Positions 31,498 through 42,833 of a DNA stretch of 64,000 bases are shown one piece after another. The stretch's first letter is position 1. Every line of letters begins with the position of its first letter. The stretch covers positions 1,591,501 to 1,655,500 of the forward strand of contig LANB01000001.1 of assembly GCA_000964245.1 (NCBI GenBank). Direction: 5' to 3'. The position numbers and the translations under genes were made by a program. Source of the stretch: Cellvibrionaceae bacterium 1162T.S.0a.05 (GTDB lineage: Bacteria; Pseudomonadota; Gammaproteobacteria; Pseudomonadales; Cellvibrionaceae). The notes beneath the pieces are model-generated. The model was not told where the DNA came from. It did not search any database and saw only the letters and a program-made list of their open reading frames with translations.

Positions 31498-32601
31498 ATG
31501 CCAAATATTGGCGAACTAAGAATTACAGACTTTCGAAACCTGCGCTCGGTCAATATCAAGCCGAGCCCAGGCATCAACCTTATTTTCGGCGCCAACGGCT
31601 CCGGTAAAACCAGCCTTCTCGAAGCGATTTCCGTTCTTGCCCACGGGCGTTCTTTCCGCACACATAAGTTCCGACGCTTGATTAATGATGAAGAGGGCGA
31701 GGCGACGGTCTTCGCGTTATTGAAAGCCGGAGATGAAGAAGCGCGAATTGGTGTTAACCGTAAACGCAATGGTGATAGCCAGATCAGGCTGAATGGCCAG
31801 AATGTGCAAAGTGCCAGCTTGCTTGCGCAACAGCTCCCGCTTTTGATTATGGACGCGCACTCTTACCAGTTGCTTGAAGGCTCTGCCCGTATTCGCCGTC
31901 AGTTTTTCGATTGGCTAGTGTTTCACGTGAAACATGAGTTCAGAGAGTTGTGGCGGGCCTATGCTAAGTGCCTAAAACACCGCAATAGTCTGCTCCGGCA
32001 TGATAAAATACGCCCTGCTGACCTTAAGCCTTGGGACCAGGAGTTTGTAGAACTAAGCCATAAAATCGAACAGCTGAGACTTGAGGTTCTCGAACCTTTT
32101 ATTTCCGCCTTCCACCACACTGCCCAACAGTTTGGCTTCCAACAAAGTGATATCACGCTCACGTATATCAATGGTTGGAAGGAGGGTACGGCAAGTCTTG
32201 AACAGTTAGCGCTGAGTTTCGAAAGAGATCATAAGCAAGGTTTCAGTTCTCTAGGCCCCCATAAAAGCGATATCAAAATCCAGCTGGGTACAGTCCCGGC
32301 GGTAGAGAAGCTATCACGCGGTCAGCAGAAAGTCCTTATTTCAGCCTTGTATCTGGCAGAAGCCAGGGTCAAGCAGGAGCAAAAGGGAAGCGAGGTGGTT
32401 TTCCTTCTTGATGATCTACCTGCAGAGCTGGATGAGGCCCATCTCAAGCAATTAGCGGGATGGTTAAACGAATTGAACGCACAACTCTTTATTACAGGGG
32501 TCAGTGCGGAAAAGCTGAAAGATCTCTGGCCAGACTTTCACAAAAAGGAACCGGCCATGTTTCACGTGAAACATGGCGAAATACAACGCGTAAGCGTCTA
32601 A
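31498..32601 (+). CDS. recF: DNA replication and repair protein RecF
   Basis: 367 residues from ATG 31498 (a TTG at 31489 is in frame). SMC-like ATPase: Walker A FGANGSGKTSLLEAI, signature LSRGQQKVLISALYLAEA and Walker B VVFLLDDLPAELD. Helps load RecA at gaps. The two parS palindromes at 31919 and 32558 each encode FHVKH here, the second in the C-terminal tail MFHVKHGE. Confidence 0.97.
   Translation: MPNIGELRITDFRNLRSVNIKPSPGINLIFGANGSGKTSLLEAISVLAHGRSFRTHKFRRLINDEEGEATVFALLKAGDEEARIGVNRKRNGDSQIRLNGQNVQSASLLAQQLPLLIMDAHSYQLLEGSARIRRQFFDWLVFHVKHEFRELWRAYAKCLKHRNSLLRHDKIRPADLKPWDQEFVELSHKIEQLRLEVLEPFISAFHHTAQQFGFQQSDITLTYINGWKEGTASLEQLALSFERDHKQGFSSLGPHKSDIKIQLGTVPAVEKLSRGQQKVLISALYLAEARVKQEQKGSEVVFLLDDLPAELDEAHLKQLAGWLNELNAQLFITGVSAEKLKDLWPDFHKKEPAMFHVKHGEIQRVSV
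31919..31934. other. parS: parS site 1 (inside recF)
   Basis: The perfect 16-base palindrome TGTTTCACGTGAAACA matches the ParB-binding consensus used across bacteria. It lies 3.3 kb right of oriC and about 11.7 kb from parB. Confidence 0.93.
32554..32577. other. parS: parS site 2 (3' end of recF)
   Basis: The same 16-base palindrome as site 1 (32558-32573) extended by GCCA/TGGC to a perfect 24-base palindrome, 24 bases before the recF stop. Confidence 0.93.
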
Positions 32602-35052
<2,451 letters not shown>

Positions 35053-35087
35053 TTTGTTATTGGTTAACTTAACAAATTAGAGAAAAC

Positions 35088-35117
35088 AAAAAGAGGTGCG
35101 TTAGCGCCTCTTTTTTT
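35088..35117 (+). terminator. Rho-independent terminator after gyrB
   Basis: Stem AAAAAGAGGTGC / GCGCCTCTTTTT (one G-T pair) with a GTTA loop and a T-run, 36 bases after gyrB. Confidence 0.9.
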
Positions 35118-35241
35118 GCTTGTTTTTTTAAAAAATTAGTACTTTATTTCTAAAATCTTTTTGCAGTTTAAAACGAATTTGAAAACAGAGCCGACAAATA
35201 AAAAACCTGACAATAAACCTATAAAAAAGTGAGGCGCTAAA

Positions 35242-35964
35242 ATGAAAGCCCGTTCCGTTGCTTGCATTGTTTTGACCATTTTTCTTGCTTCCTGTGCCAA
35301 CACAAAAGTAAAAAACAGTAGCGATTACAGCAGCCAACTTTTATACCCGAAAGAAACGAAAAGCCTGCTTTTCGAAAAACTTTTTATTTACGACGAACCA
35401 CTTTTTGGCGCGTCTTTAAGTTACCACGACCCCGCTTACCCTTCCGATACGATTACCGTGTATATCTACCCAATTCGCGCAACCGAGTGGCAGGAAACCG
35501 ACGAGGTTTTGCATGGAGAAATGGATGCCGTCTATGCCGAGGTGCAGCATTCCTATCAACAAGTCAGTGAAGAAACGCGCGGTAAATTTTTTTTCGACAA
35601 TGCTGGTAAGAATTTTGAAGGTCTGAAATCCCGTTTTGATTTCGAACACCAGGGCCGACAAATAAATTCCTTCGCCTATTTATTTTTAAGCAAGGATAAG
35701 TACATCAAATTCCGAACCAGTTTTGATGCGCAATACACACCCGACTGGAATGGCGACCAAATCGTTCAGGAAATTCTTCCCGGTATTACAGTCCCGGATG
35801 AGTCGCTCTACATGAAGTCGCTGCGGGATGAACAGCGTGAAATTGACCGTCAAAGACGAGAGGAGTTGATGCGCTTATTGCTCAAGGCTGTTGAAAATGG
35901 AGACCTTGTGATTGAGGAAGAAGGTGAAGAATCAACACCCGAAAGTCTGGGCACCACTGAATAA
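35242..35964 (+). CDS. Predicted lipoprotein of unknown family
   Basis: 240 residues. A lipobox LASC puts the lipidated Cys at residue 18; Ala at +2 predicts sorting to the outer membrane. The mature part is mixed alpha/beta with a long charged helix near the C terminus (RDEQREIDRQRREELMRLLL) and an acidic tail. No family recognised. It is the first gene of the non-backbone region after the gyrB terminator; 126 bases separate it from the first mscS copy. Confidence 0.75.
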   Translation: MKARSVACIVLTIFLASCANTKVKNSSDYSSQLLYPKETKSLLFEKLFIYDEPLFGASLSYHDPAYPSDTITVYIYPIRATEWQETDEVLHGEMDAVYAEVQHSYQQVSEETRGKFFFDNAGKNFEGLKSRFDFEHQGRQINSFAYLFLSKDKYIKFRTSFDAQYTPDWNGDQIVQEILPGITVPDESLYMKSLRDEQREIDRQRREELMRLLLKAVENGDLVIEEEGEESTPESLGTTE

Positions 35965-36090
35965 TATTTCAACAAATAAATCAAACTTTAAGCAGTTGCG
36001 TGGAAGTAAAGAACTTTCGCTTGTAATCCTCTTGTATAAGTAGAAGATAAGAAGGACCTTAACTACACACCTGAATGGGAGTTGCGACCT

Positions 36091-36909
36091 ATGAACGAGA
36101 ACATGGAACAACTAATTAGCCAGGCGCCTGAATACATGGCGACGTATGGCATCAAAATTTTGCTGGCCATTGTCATATTCTTTGTTGGTAAGTGGTTAGC
36201 ACGAACACTTGCAAATTTATTGAACAAGGGAATGGCAGCACGCGGTGTTGAAGCGACGATTGCGCGTTTTACTCGTAATCTTGTTTACTACGCCTTGCTT
36301 ACCATTGTCATTATTGTGACCCTTGGTCAAATTGGCATTCAGACGGCGTCCTTTGTTGCAATTATTGGTGCGGCTGGTTTGGCAGTCGGTCTGGCTTTAC
36401 AAGGTTCACTTGCCAATTTCGCTGCGGGTGTTTTGCTTATCGCTTTTCGCCCCTTCAAAGTAGGCGATTTTGTTGAAGCGGGTGGCACAGCGGGTGTTGT
36501 TCACGAAATTTCCATTTTTTCGACCATTCTCAAAACCGGTGACAACAAGACTGTGATCATTTCAAATGCGGGAGTCATGGGCGGCAACATTACAAATTAT
36601 TCGACAGAACCTCAGCGGCGTGTCGATTTCGTTGTCGGTGTTGGCTATAGTGCTGACCTTGATAAAGTGCGTAAGGAATTGGAAGCCATTGCGGCTGAAG
36701 ACAGCCGAGTGATTGCTGATCGTGGAATCACCATCGGCGTTTCCGAATTGGCAGATTCGTCAGTGAATTTTGTTTTTAGAATCTGGGTCGATACTGCCGA
36801 TTACTGGGCGGTGTATTTCGATACCAACGAAAAAATCAAAAAGCGTTTTGATGCAGCGGGTATTGAAATTCCTTTCCCGCAGATGGATGTGCATGTGACC
36901 CAACAATGA
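36091..36909 (+). CDS. mscS: MscS-type small-conductance mechanosensitive channel (copy 1)
   Basis: 272 residues from ATG 36091 (GGAG 9 bases upstream). Three membrane helices; the pore helix GAAGLAVGLALQGSLANFAAGVLL and the following FRPFKVGDFVEAGGTAGVV are classic MscS sequence, then the cytoplasmic beta and alpha/beta domains ending PFPQMDVHV. Releases solutes on hypo-osmotic shock. A second, closely similar copy lies at 42834-43652; by eye about three quarters of the residues match. Confidence 0.95.
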   Translation: MNENMEQLISQAPEYMATYGIKILLAIVIFFVGKWLARTLANLLNKGMAARGVEATIARFTRNLVYYALLTIVIIVTLGQIGIQTASFVAIIGAAGLAVGLALQGSLANFAAGVLLIAFRPFKVGDFVEAGGTAGVVHEISIFSTILKTGDNKTVIISNAGVMGGNITNYSTEPQRRVDFVVGVGYSADLDKVRKELEAIAAEDSRVIADRGITIGVSELADSSVNFVFRIWVDTADYWAVYFDTNEKIKKRFDAAGIEIPFPQMDVHVTQQ

Positions 36910-36961
36910 AAGCACTTACGAAAAAACGCCGTTAACAGCAACAAAACAGTCAATTAAACAC

Positions 36962-36984
36962 GAGCCCGTTTTTATACGGGCTCT
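36962..36984 (+). terminator. Hairpin after mscS copy 1
   Basis: An 8-base stem GAGCCCGT / ACGGGCTC with a TTTTAT loop and only a short TT tail, 32 bases before the next ATG. A weak terminator or attenuator. Confidence 0.5.
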
Positions 36985-37015
36985 TGCTATCTCGACAACA
37001 AGAAGAAAATTTCGA

Positions 37016-37693
37016 ATGCTTATAGGCCTTTTGGAAGATGATCAGGCGCAGGCCGATTTTGTCACACGCTGCGTGGAAAAACAGGGTCATAAAATTGTGC
37101 ATGCCACCCTTGCTAAACACTTCTTTAGTTCGGTGTTTACTGAACCATTGGATGTCATCATTCTCGACTGGGAAATACCGGATAAAACCGGCCTTGAAGT
37201 CCTTAAGAAAATTCGTTCCGAAAAAGACCAAAACATTCCAATTCTTTTTACAACCCAGCGTGATGACGAAGCGGATATTGTCGCTGCCCTGCAGGCGGGT
37301 GCGGATGACTATCTGATAAAACCCTTACGGGAGGCGGAATTGTTGGCACGCTTAACCGCCGTGGCACGGCGAGCGGGAGTGAAACAGCAAGGCCTTAAAA
37401 TCGGCGAGCTTGAACTGGATCTGGAAGAAGAGTGCATCCGTATTAAAGGTGAAAAAGCCAAGCTCACCCGTAAGGACTTCCTCGTGGCCAAATGCATGAT
37501 GCAAAACTTCGGCAAGCTGCTTTCACGAGAATTTTTATTAAAAGAAGTGTGGGGCCTGGATTCCAGCCTGGATACACGAACGGTAGATGTGCATGTTAGT
37601 CGTGTACGCAGAAGTTTGGGTATCAGTCCTGAAACTGGCTATTGCATTCGCACCGTACACCAACATGGATATCGCTATGAGAAAATCGATTAG
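37016..37693 (+). CDS. OmpR/PhoB-type response regulator
   Basis: 225 residues. Receiver with Glu7-Asp8-Asp9, phosphoacceptor Asp51 (VIILDWEIPD), Thr79 and Lys102 (DYLIKPLREAEL); C-terminal winged helix (LTRKDFLVAKCMMQNFGKLLSREFLLKEVWG, TRTVDVHVSRVRRSLG, IRTVHQHGYRYE). Its end overlaps the start of the LysM-FecR gene by 17 bases, and the CHASE2 kinase follows, so the three are probably one translationally coupled operon with the kinase as its partner. Confidence 0.92.
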   Translation: MLIGLLEDDQAQADFVTRCVEKQGHKIVHATLAKHFFSSVFTEPLDVIILDWEIPDKTGLEVLKKIRSEKDQNIPILFTTQRDDEADIVAALQAGADDYLIKPLREAELLARLTAVARRAGVKQQGLKIGELELDLEEECIRIKGEKAKLTRKDFLVAKCMMQNFGKLLSREFLLKEVWGLDSSLDTRTVDVHVSRVRRSLGISPETGYCIRTVHQHGYRYEKID

Positions 37694-39032
37694 GGCCTGG
37701 CGCTTTGTCAAAACGCTTGGGGCAAGCGTTGTTTTACTGTGCCTTGTTTTGACCCAAAAAACCTACGCAGAAGACTGGGTGTATACCGTCCGCAAAGGCG
37801 ACACACTTTGGGACCTTTGTATCGAGTATACCGTGAGGAAAAATTGCTGGATGGAAATTGGGCCCTACAACGAGGTCGATTTCCCGCCTTCGCTGGCGCC
37901 CGGGACCCGCATTCGCTTTCCTACGGCTTGGTTGAAAAACCGCCCGCAGGAAGTGGAAGTGATATTTCTGCGTGGCGATGTGCAAATTGCTGAGAATACG
38001 GAAACACGCGCTGCGACTCTGAACGAACACTTAAGTACAGGCATTAAAATACTTACCGGCGATGATGCGAGTGCAACCCTTTTATTTGCCGATGGCACAA
38101 CACTGGTGATGGAAGAAAACAGTGAGCTCAATCTGGATACCCTCAGCCAGCATGGTGAAGCGGGCATGGTGGATTCCCGGCTTCGACTTTTGAAAGGCAA
38201 GATTAATAGTAAAGTCACCAAGCGAGAACCGCGATCACGTTTTCGTGTCAGTACACCGTCGTCGGTGGCCGCGGTGCGCGGAACAGAATTCAGTGTGAGT
38301 GCTGACAGTGAAGCAACACGCGGCAGTGTTTACGAAGGAGAAATCGCCATGGAATCGCTTAGCGATTCGGCAGATTCCAAAAGCGTTCAACAGGGCTTCG
38401 GTATTGTTGCTAAAAAAGGCGAGGCCTTGCCAGAACCGGTCAAACTTCTGCCCGCGCCGACATTGGCCGACGACTTTAAAACGAATCAAAGCTTGCCCAC
38501 CAAGGTGCTATGGCAATCAGCTAAAGGCACCAAGCATACTATCTTGCAGGTGCTCGCCGATGCTGAAAACGACGAACTCCTGCTTAAACAACAAACGGAT
38601 GCCAGAGAACTGGTTTTAAACGGCTTAGCCGATGACTGCTATCGCTTACAACTGAATTCCGTGGACAGTGCGGGCATTGTGGGCATGCCAGCAAAAACCC
38701 GACTGTGCGTGTACTCGGCGCCAAAAGACTTACTGGCCAAGCGAATCAGCAAAAATGAAATCGAATTGAGTTGGCACTACGATGGCACTGAAAAGGTGTT
38801 TATGGTTGACGCTGCAAGCGATGCTGAATTTTCCACGGTATTATCCAGCAGTATTACCGAAGAGAAACGCATAAGTTTGCAGTTGCCAAAACAAAAGCAG
38901 CTTTATTTCCGGGTACAAACCCTGAATGCAAAAGAAGAAGCACTGGCAACCAGTGAGAGTATTGCACTCCAGGAAAAATCAGACGCCTGGGTCTTGCTTT
39001 ACATATTCTTACCCCTCTTGTTAGCGCTCTAA
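37677..39032 (+). CDS. LysM- and FecR-domain envelope protein
   Basis: 451 residues from ATG 37677; earlier in-frame starts lie deep within the regulator gene. Signal peptide (residues about 1-30, ending TYAED), one LysM peptidoglycan-binding domain (about 33-85, YTVRKGDTLWDLCIEYT), a FecR-type domain (about 115-225, LLFADGTTLVMEENSELNLD, SRFRVSTPSSVAAVRGTEFSV), then about 200 residues that look like fibronectin-type strands, and a C-terminal hydrophobic helix (AWVLLYIFLPLLLAL). So it should be held in the inner membrane by its tail while touching the cell wall. Placed between regulator and kinase, it is a candidate co-sensor; that is inference. Confidence 0.85.
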   Translation: MRKSIRAWRFVKTLGASVVLLCLVLTQKTYAEDWVYTVRKGDTLWDLCIEYTVRKNCWMEIGPYNEVDFPPSLAPGTRIRFPTAWLKNRPQEVEVIFLRGDVQIAENTETRAATLNEHLSTGIKILTGDDASATLLFADGTTLVMEENSELNLDTLSQHGEAGMVDSRLRLLKGKINSKVTKREPRSRFRVSTPSSVAAVRGTEFSVSADSEATRGSVYEGEIAMESLSDSADSKSVQQGFGIVAKKGEALPEPVKLLPAPTLADDFKTNQSLPTKVLWQSAKGTKHTILQVLADAENDELLLKQQTDARELVLNGLADDCYRLQLNSVDSAGIVGMPAKTRLCVYSAPKDLLAKRISKNEIELSWHYDGTEKVFMVDAASDAEFSTVLSSSITEEKRISLQLPKQKQLYFRVQTLNAKEEALATSESIALQEKSDAWVLLYIFLPLLLAL

Positions 39033-39044
39033 ACTACCGACCAG

Positions 39045-41432
39045 ATGTCGCGTAGCAACCCGAATCCGATGCGGTATTTGCATATCTTGCTGCCGCTGTG
39101 TCTCGGTGTCCTTGCCCTGTTTTCCGTGCAGGGCAAATGGTTCCAAAGCCTCGACTATTATTTTTTCGATCGCCTGAATTCGACCAATGTTCTGCCGCCA
39201 GATGATGATCTGATGATCATTGCCATTGATGAGCGCAGCCTTGCAGAACTGGGACGCTGGCCCTGGCCGCGAGACATTCATGCGAAGTTGATCTCCTACC
39301 TGGGTGATGCGGGCGTCGCCGGTGTGGCTTACGATATTTTGTTTGCGGAGCCGTCTTTCGATTCCGAACAGGACGAAAAATTGCTCGCGGCAGTACGTCA
39401 AAATGGCCGGGTTATCTTGCCTGTGTATTTTGAAAAAACCAGTGAGCACGGCCAACTCATCGAAATGACCCCTATTGCCCGCCTTGCGGAAGCGGCGGCG
39501 GGCCTGGGGCATGCGCATGTAGATTGTGATGGTGGTGTTTGTCGTTCGGTATATTTGAAAGAGGGCGTGGGTTCGGCGCATTGGCCGCATTTCACATTAA
39601 CGCTGCACAACCTGGTCAATGAAGAGATTAAAGAATTACCCGGTCAGCGCGTTGACGAAGAATTTGCCAGCTCTGCGATGTGGATCTATCGCGATTACTT
39701 TAACTATTTTACTTTTCGGCAAAAACAGACTTTGCCGGTTGTTTCCTTTAGTGATGTATTGCATCAACGCCTGCCGCCACAAAGCTTTAAAAACAAAGTG
39801 ATTTTTGTCGGCGCAACCGCGACCGGCATTCATGACGTGATGTTGACTCCGCAGGGCGTGCTACCTGGGATAAAAATTAACAGCCTGATTTATCAGAATT
39901 TAAAAACGGGTCATTTTGTTGAAGAATTACCACACGGCGATACTTCGGTTTTGACTTTCCTTGCCGTGTTTGTGTTGCTCGTGTTGTTTTCCTTTCTGAG
40001 CCCTGCACGCCTGATTCTGTCGATCTTGTTCAGTAGTTTGGGTGTATTACTGTTGAGCACTTTCCTTTTGAGAGGCTTGAAATTCTGGTTTCCCCCGGCC
40101 AGCGTAATAATTACACTTTTTCTGTTTTACCCTTTCTGGAGTTGGTTACGTCTCGAATTTGCCATCAATTTTCTGAGTCGCTCACTGGCGCGAATACAAA
40201 AAGAGAATAAAGCTAAAATTGTCCATTCACCGGTAGTGGATACTTATGAAGCACTCGATAAGCTTCTCTTCAATTTACCTGTGGATGAACACTCTGGTTT
40301 TAAAGGAACTGAAATTGTGTCTACCACGATAGAACACTACATCAAGGCGAATCGCAATCTCGATATTACCCGACAATTTGTTTTACAAAGTCTGTCTAAA
40401 TTACAGGAAGGCGTCCTGATTTTTAACAGTGAAGGCGATTTGTTATTAGCCAATGATCTTGCGCAAAAATTATTTCCCGATTTATTGCAAAAACAGGATA
40501 TTAAAAAACTGAAAAAGTCCCTGAGCCTGGCAGAGAACTGCAGTTGGGAAGACTTCGTTAAAAGCTTGCACGTCCCGGCGAGTGAACGCTCGATTGAAGC
40601 CAGATTGGTAAACACGGTTGAGGAAGCCCAGGATGTGTATATTCAGGGGCGCAACATTGAGATTGTCAGGCCATCAAAAAATGACACGCTTCTGCAAACA
40701 CGTATTCTGCTACTCAGTTTTACCGATATTACCTTGTTGAAAAAGAGTGAGCGTTCCCGCCAGGATACTCTCAATTTTATTTCTCACGATCTGCGTTCAC
40801 CCTTGGTTTCCATACTCTCGGTGGTAAAAAACGCGCGTGCGAGTCACTGGAACGCCGACGAGGTATTGCAACAAATTGAAAACTACGCAAATCGAAATCT
40901 GGATCTCGCGGAGAGTTTGCTGCAATTGAGTCGTGTTGAAAATGTGACTGAGAGTCAATTTAGTCTTTGTGATATGCATGCAGTTGTTGATGCGGCCTTT
41001 GCGAATGTGCTTCAACTGGCAAAAGACAAAACTATTCAGATAAACGTGCAACGTTGTGAGGATGACCTTTGGGTAGAAGGGCAACAGGATCTGTTGGAAC
41101 GCGCGATCAGTAATCTATTGGGTAACGCCATTAAATACGGCCCACAGAATGCAACAATCTCCATTCGATTGGTACGCAATGCAGACCAGGTGCAAATCCA
41201 GATTGAAGATCAGGGCCAGGGTATACCCGAAGAGGATGCCGCTGTCATTTTCAAAAAGTTTTACCGGCGTAAATCAACAAGCAAGTCAGACAAGGAAATT
41301 GGCGCCGGACTGGGTTTGTATTTTGTGGCCACAGTTGCCCACCGACACGGTGGTCAGGTGGCACTCATCCGGTATGCGCCGCATGGCGCCGTATTTCAAT
41401 TTTCTCTCCCAATTTCCGCGGCGTCCGTTTAG
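39045..41432 (+). CDS. CHASE2-domain sensor histidine kinase
   Basis: 795 residues. One N-terminal membrane helix (10-28), a periplasmic CHASE2 domain (about 30-290; DDDLMIIAIDERSLAELGRWPWPRDIHA, GVAYDILFAEPS), three membrane helices (about 305-365), a coiled linker, a PAS-like region (about 440-560), HisKA with His581 (NFISHDLRSPLVSI), and HATPase (ISNLLGNAIKYG, DQGQGIPEED, GAGLGLYFVATVAHRHGG). 12 bases after the LysM-FecR gene. CHASE2 ligands are unknown in general. Confidence 0.93.
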   Translation: MSRSNPNPMRYLHILLPLCLGVLALFSVQGKWFQSLDYYFFDRLNSTNVLPPDDDLMIIAIDERSLAELGRWPWPRDIHAKLISYLGDAGVAGVAYDILFAEPSFDSEQDEKLLAAVRQNGRVILPVYFEKTSEHGQLIEMTPIARLAEAAAGLGHAHVDCDGGVCRSVYLKEGVGSAHWPHFTLTLHNLVNEEIKELPGQRVDEEFASSAMWIYRDYFNYFTFRQKQTLPVVSFSDVLHQRLPPQSFKNKVIFVGATATGIHDVMLTPQGVLPGIKINSLIYQNLKTGHFVEELPHGDTSVLTFLAVFVLLVLFSFLSPARLILSILFSSLGVLLLSTFLLRGLKFWFPPASVIITLFLFYPFWSWLRLEFAINFLSRSLARIQKENKAKIVHSPVVDTYEALDKLLFNLPVDEHSGFKGTEIVSTTIEHYIKANRNLDITRQFVLQSLSKLQEGVLIFNSEGDLLLANDLAQKLFPDLLQKQDIKKLKKSLSLAENCSWEDFVKSLHVPASERSIEARLVNTVEEAQDVYIQGRNIEIVRPSKNDTLLQTRILLLSFTDITLLKKSERSRQDTLNFISHDLRSPLVSILSVVKNARASHWNADEVLQQIENYANRNLDLAESLLQLSRVENVTESQFSLCDMHAVVDAAFANVLQLAKDKTIQINVQRCEDDLWVEGQQDLLERAISNLLGNAIKYGPQNATISIRLVRNADQVQIQIEDQGQGIPEEDAAVIFKKFYRRKSTSKSDKEIGAGLGLYFVATVAHRHGGQVALIRYAPHGAVFQFSLPISAASV

Positions 41433-41601
41433 CCTGTTTAAATCTTGAGCAGCAATTTTACAGCGTTTTACACCACTATTTTCTCCTTCTGATACATACT
41501 TCGCGCACGCACTTTTCAATTATCACGTATAAAGAGCGCCGCTATCTGGCCTAAAAAAACCAGAGCTATGCGAAACAACGACAAACGATTGGAGAATACT
41601 C

Positions 41602-42726
41602 ATGGAAATGCTTAAAAAGCACACCTTTAAAAAAGTCGCGCTGGCCACCTCAGTCGCGCTTGCTCTTTCTGCTACCGCAGACGTTGAGCAAACAGAGGGC
41701 TTTTACCTTGCGCCTTCTATTGGATACGTAACACATTCCTCCACACGCCAGGGCGCCGATGATGATACGTCTCTGGGCCTTGCTTTTGGTTACCAGTGGG
41801 CATCACCCTGGTCAGCCGAACTTGCCTGGCAACGTGCAAACCCCGACAGTACTGTAGGGCCAGGTAGTGTCGATGCTGAACAACTGCGACTTGATGCCTT
41901 GTATCACTTCGCGCAAAACGACGATGTGCGTTGGTATTGGGTATTCGGTGCCGGTCAAAACAGCATTGAAAATGCCGATGAAGAAATGCTAAACGCCGGT
42001 ATTGGTTTGAAGTACGCATTGAGCGATCGCGTCGATTTACGCAGTGACTTGCGTAGCGTATATGGCTTCGACTCTGAAGCAACAGAGGCGGCGTTTAACC
42101 TGGGCCTGAATATTCTTCTCGGTGGTGGTAGTAAAAGCCCTGCGAAAAAACCCGTCGAAAGTGCACCGGTCGATTCAGACGGTGACGGTGTGATTGATAC
42201 GTCGGATCGCTGTCCGGCAACACCGAAAGGGACTGCGGTTGATAGCCAGGGTTGTGAACTCGATAGTGATCGCGACGGTGTTGTCAATTCAAAAGACAAG
42301 TGCCCGGATAGTGAAGCGGGAAGCGCCGTAGATGAAAACGGTTGTTACCGTGTACTTCGTGAAGACGTCAACATTGCACTCGATGTGAAATTCGCTAATA
42401 ACGCAGCGGATGTATTGCAAAGTAATCGAGCGCAAATTGCCGAGCTTGCGAATTTTATGAAGCAATATCCTGAGGTGAACGTTGTGATCGAAGGTCACAC
42501 AGATTCCAGTGGTTCCCAGGCATACAACCAAAGCCTTTCACAAAAACGTGCGGAAGCCGTGCGTCAATTGTTGATCGACCAATACGGCATTGATGCAACA
42601 CGCTTGAGTGCCAGAGGCTATGGTGAAGATCGTCCTATCGCTGACAACGGTACTGCCGAAGGCCGCGCAGCAAACCGTCGTGTTCAAGCGGTTGCCAAAG
42701 CCACAATCGAAAAAGTCATTAAGTAA
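41602..42726 (+). CDS. OmpA-family outer-membrane protein with TSP3 repeats
   Basis: 374 residues. Signal peptide (about 1-27), an eight-strand beta-barrel (about 30-175; GFYLAPSIGYVTHSS, LGLAFGYQWASPWSAELAWQRANPD), two calcium-binding thrombospondin type 3 repeats (about 190-250; DSDGDGVIDTSDRCPATPKG, DSDRDGVVNSKDKCPD) and an OmpA C domain that binds peptidoglycan (VNVVIEGHTDSSGSQAYNQSLSQKRAEAVRQLL). GGAG is 7 bases before the ATG. Followed by a terminator; 169 bases after the kinase gene, so it probably has its own promoter. Confidence 0.94.
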   Translation: MEMLKKHTFKKVALATSVALALSATADVEQTEGFYLAPSIGYVTHSSTRQGADDDTSLGLAFGYQWASPWSAELAWQRANPDSTVGPGSVDAEQLRLDALYHFAQNDDVRWYWVFGAGQNSIENADEEMLNAGIGLKYALSDRVDLRSDLRSVYGFDSEATEAAFNLGLNILLGGGSKSPAKKPVESAPVDSDGDGVIDTSDRCPATPKGTAVDSQGCELDSDRDGVVNSKDKCPDSEAGSAVDENGCYRVLREDVNIALDVKFANNAADVLQSNRAQIAELANFMKQYPEVNVVIEGHTDSSGSQAYNQSLSQKRAEAVRQLLIDQYGIDATRLSARGYGEDRPIADNGTAEGRAANRRVQAVAKATIEKVIK

Positions 42727-42776
42727 GTTTCTCCGCTTAATACCTCTCAAATACTACTAACTTTCCAAGGTGGTTA

Positions 42777-42807
42777 GGGGCCTGAAATACAAAGGGCCCC
42801 GTTTTTT
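42777..42807 (+). terminator. Rho-independent terminator after the ompA-family gene
   Basis: Stem GGGGCC / GGCCCC with a 12-base loop, followed by G and six T. Confidence 0.75.
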
Positions 42808-42833
42808 CCACGCGACAAATTGAGGAAAAAGTC

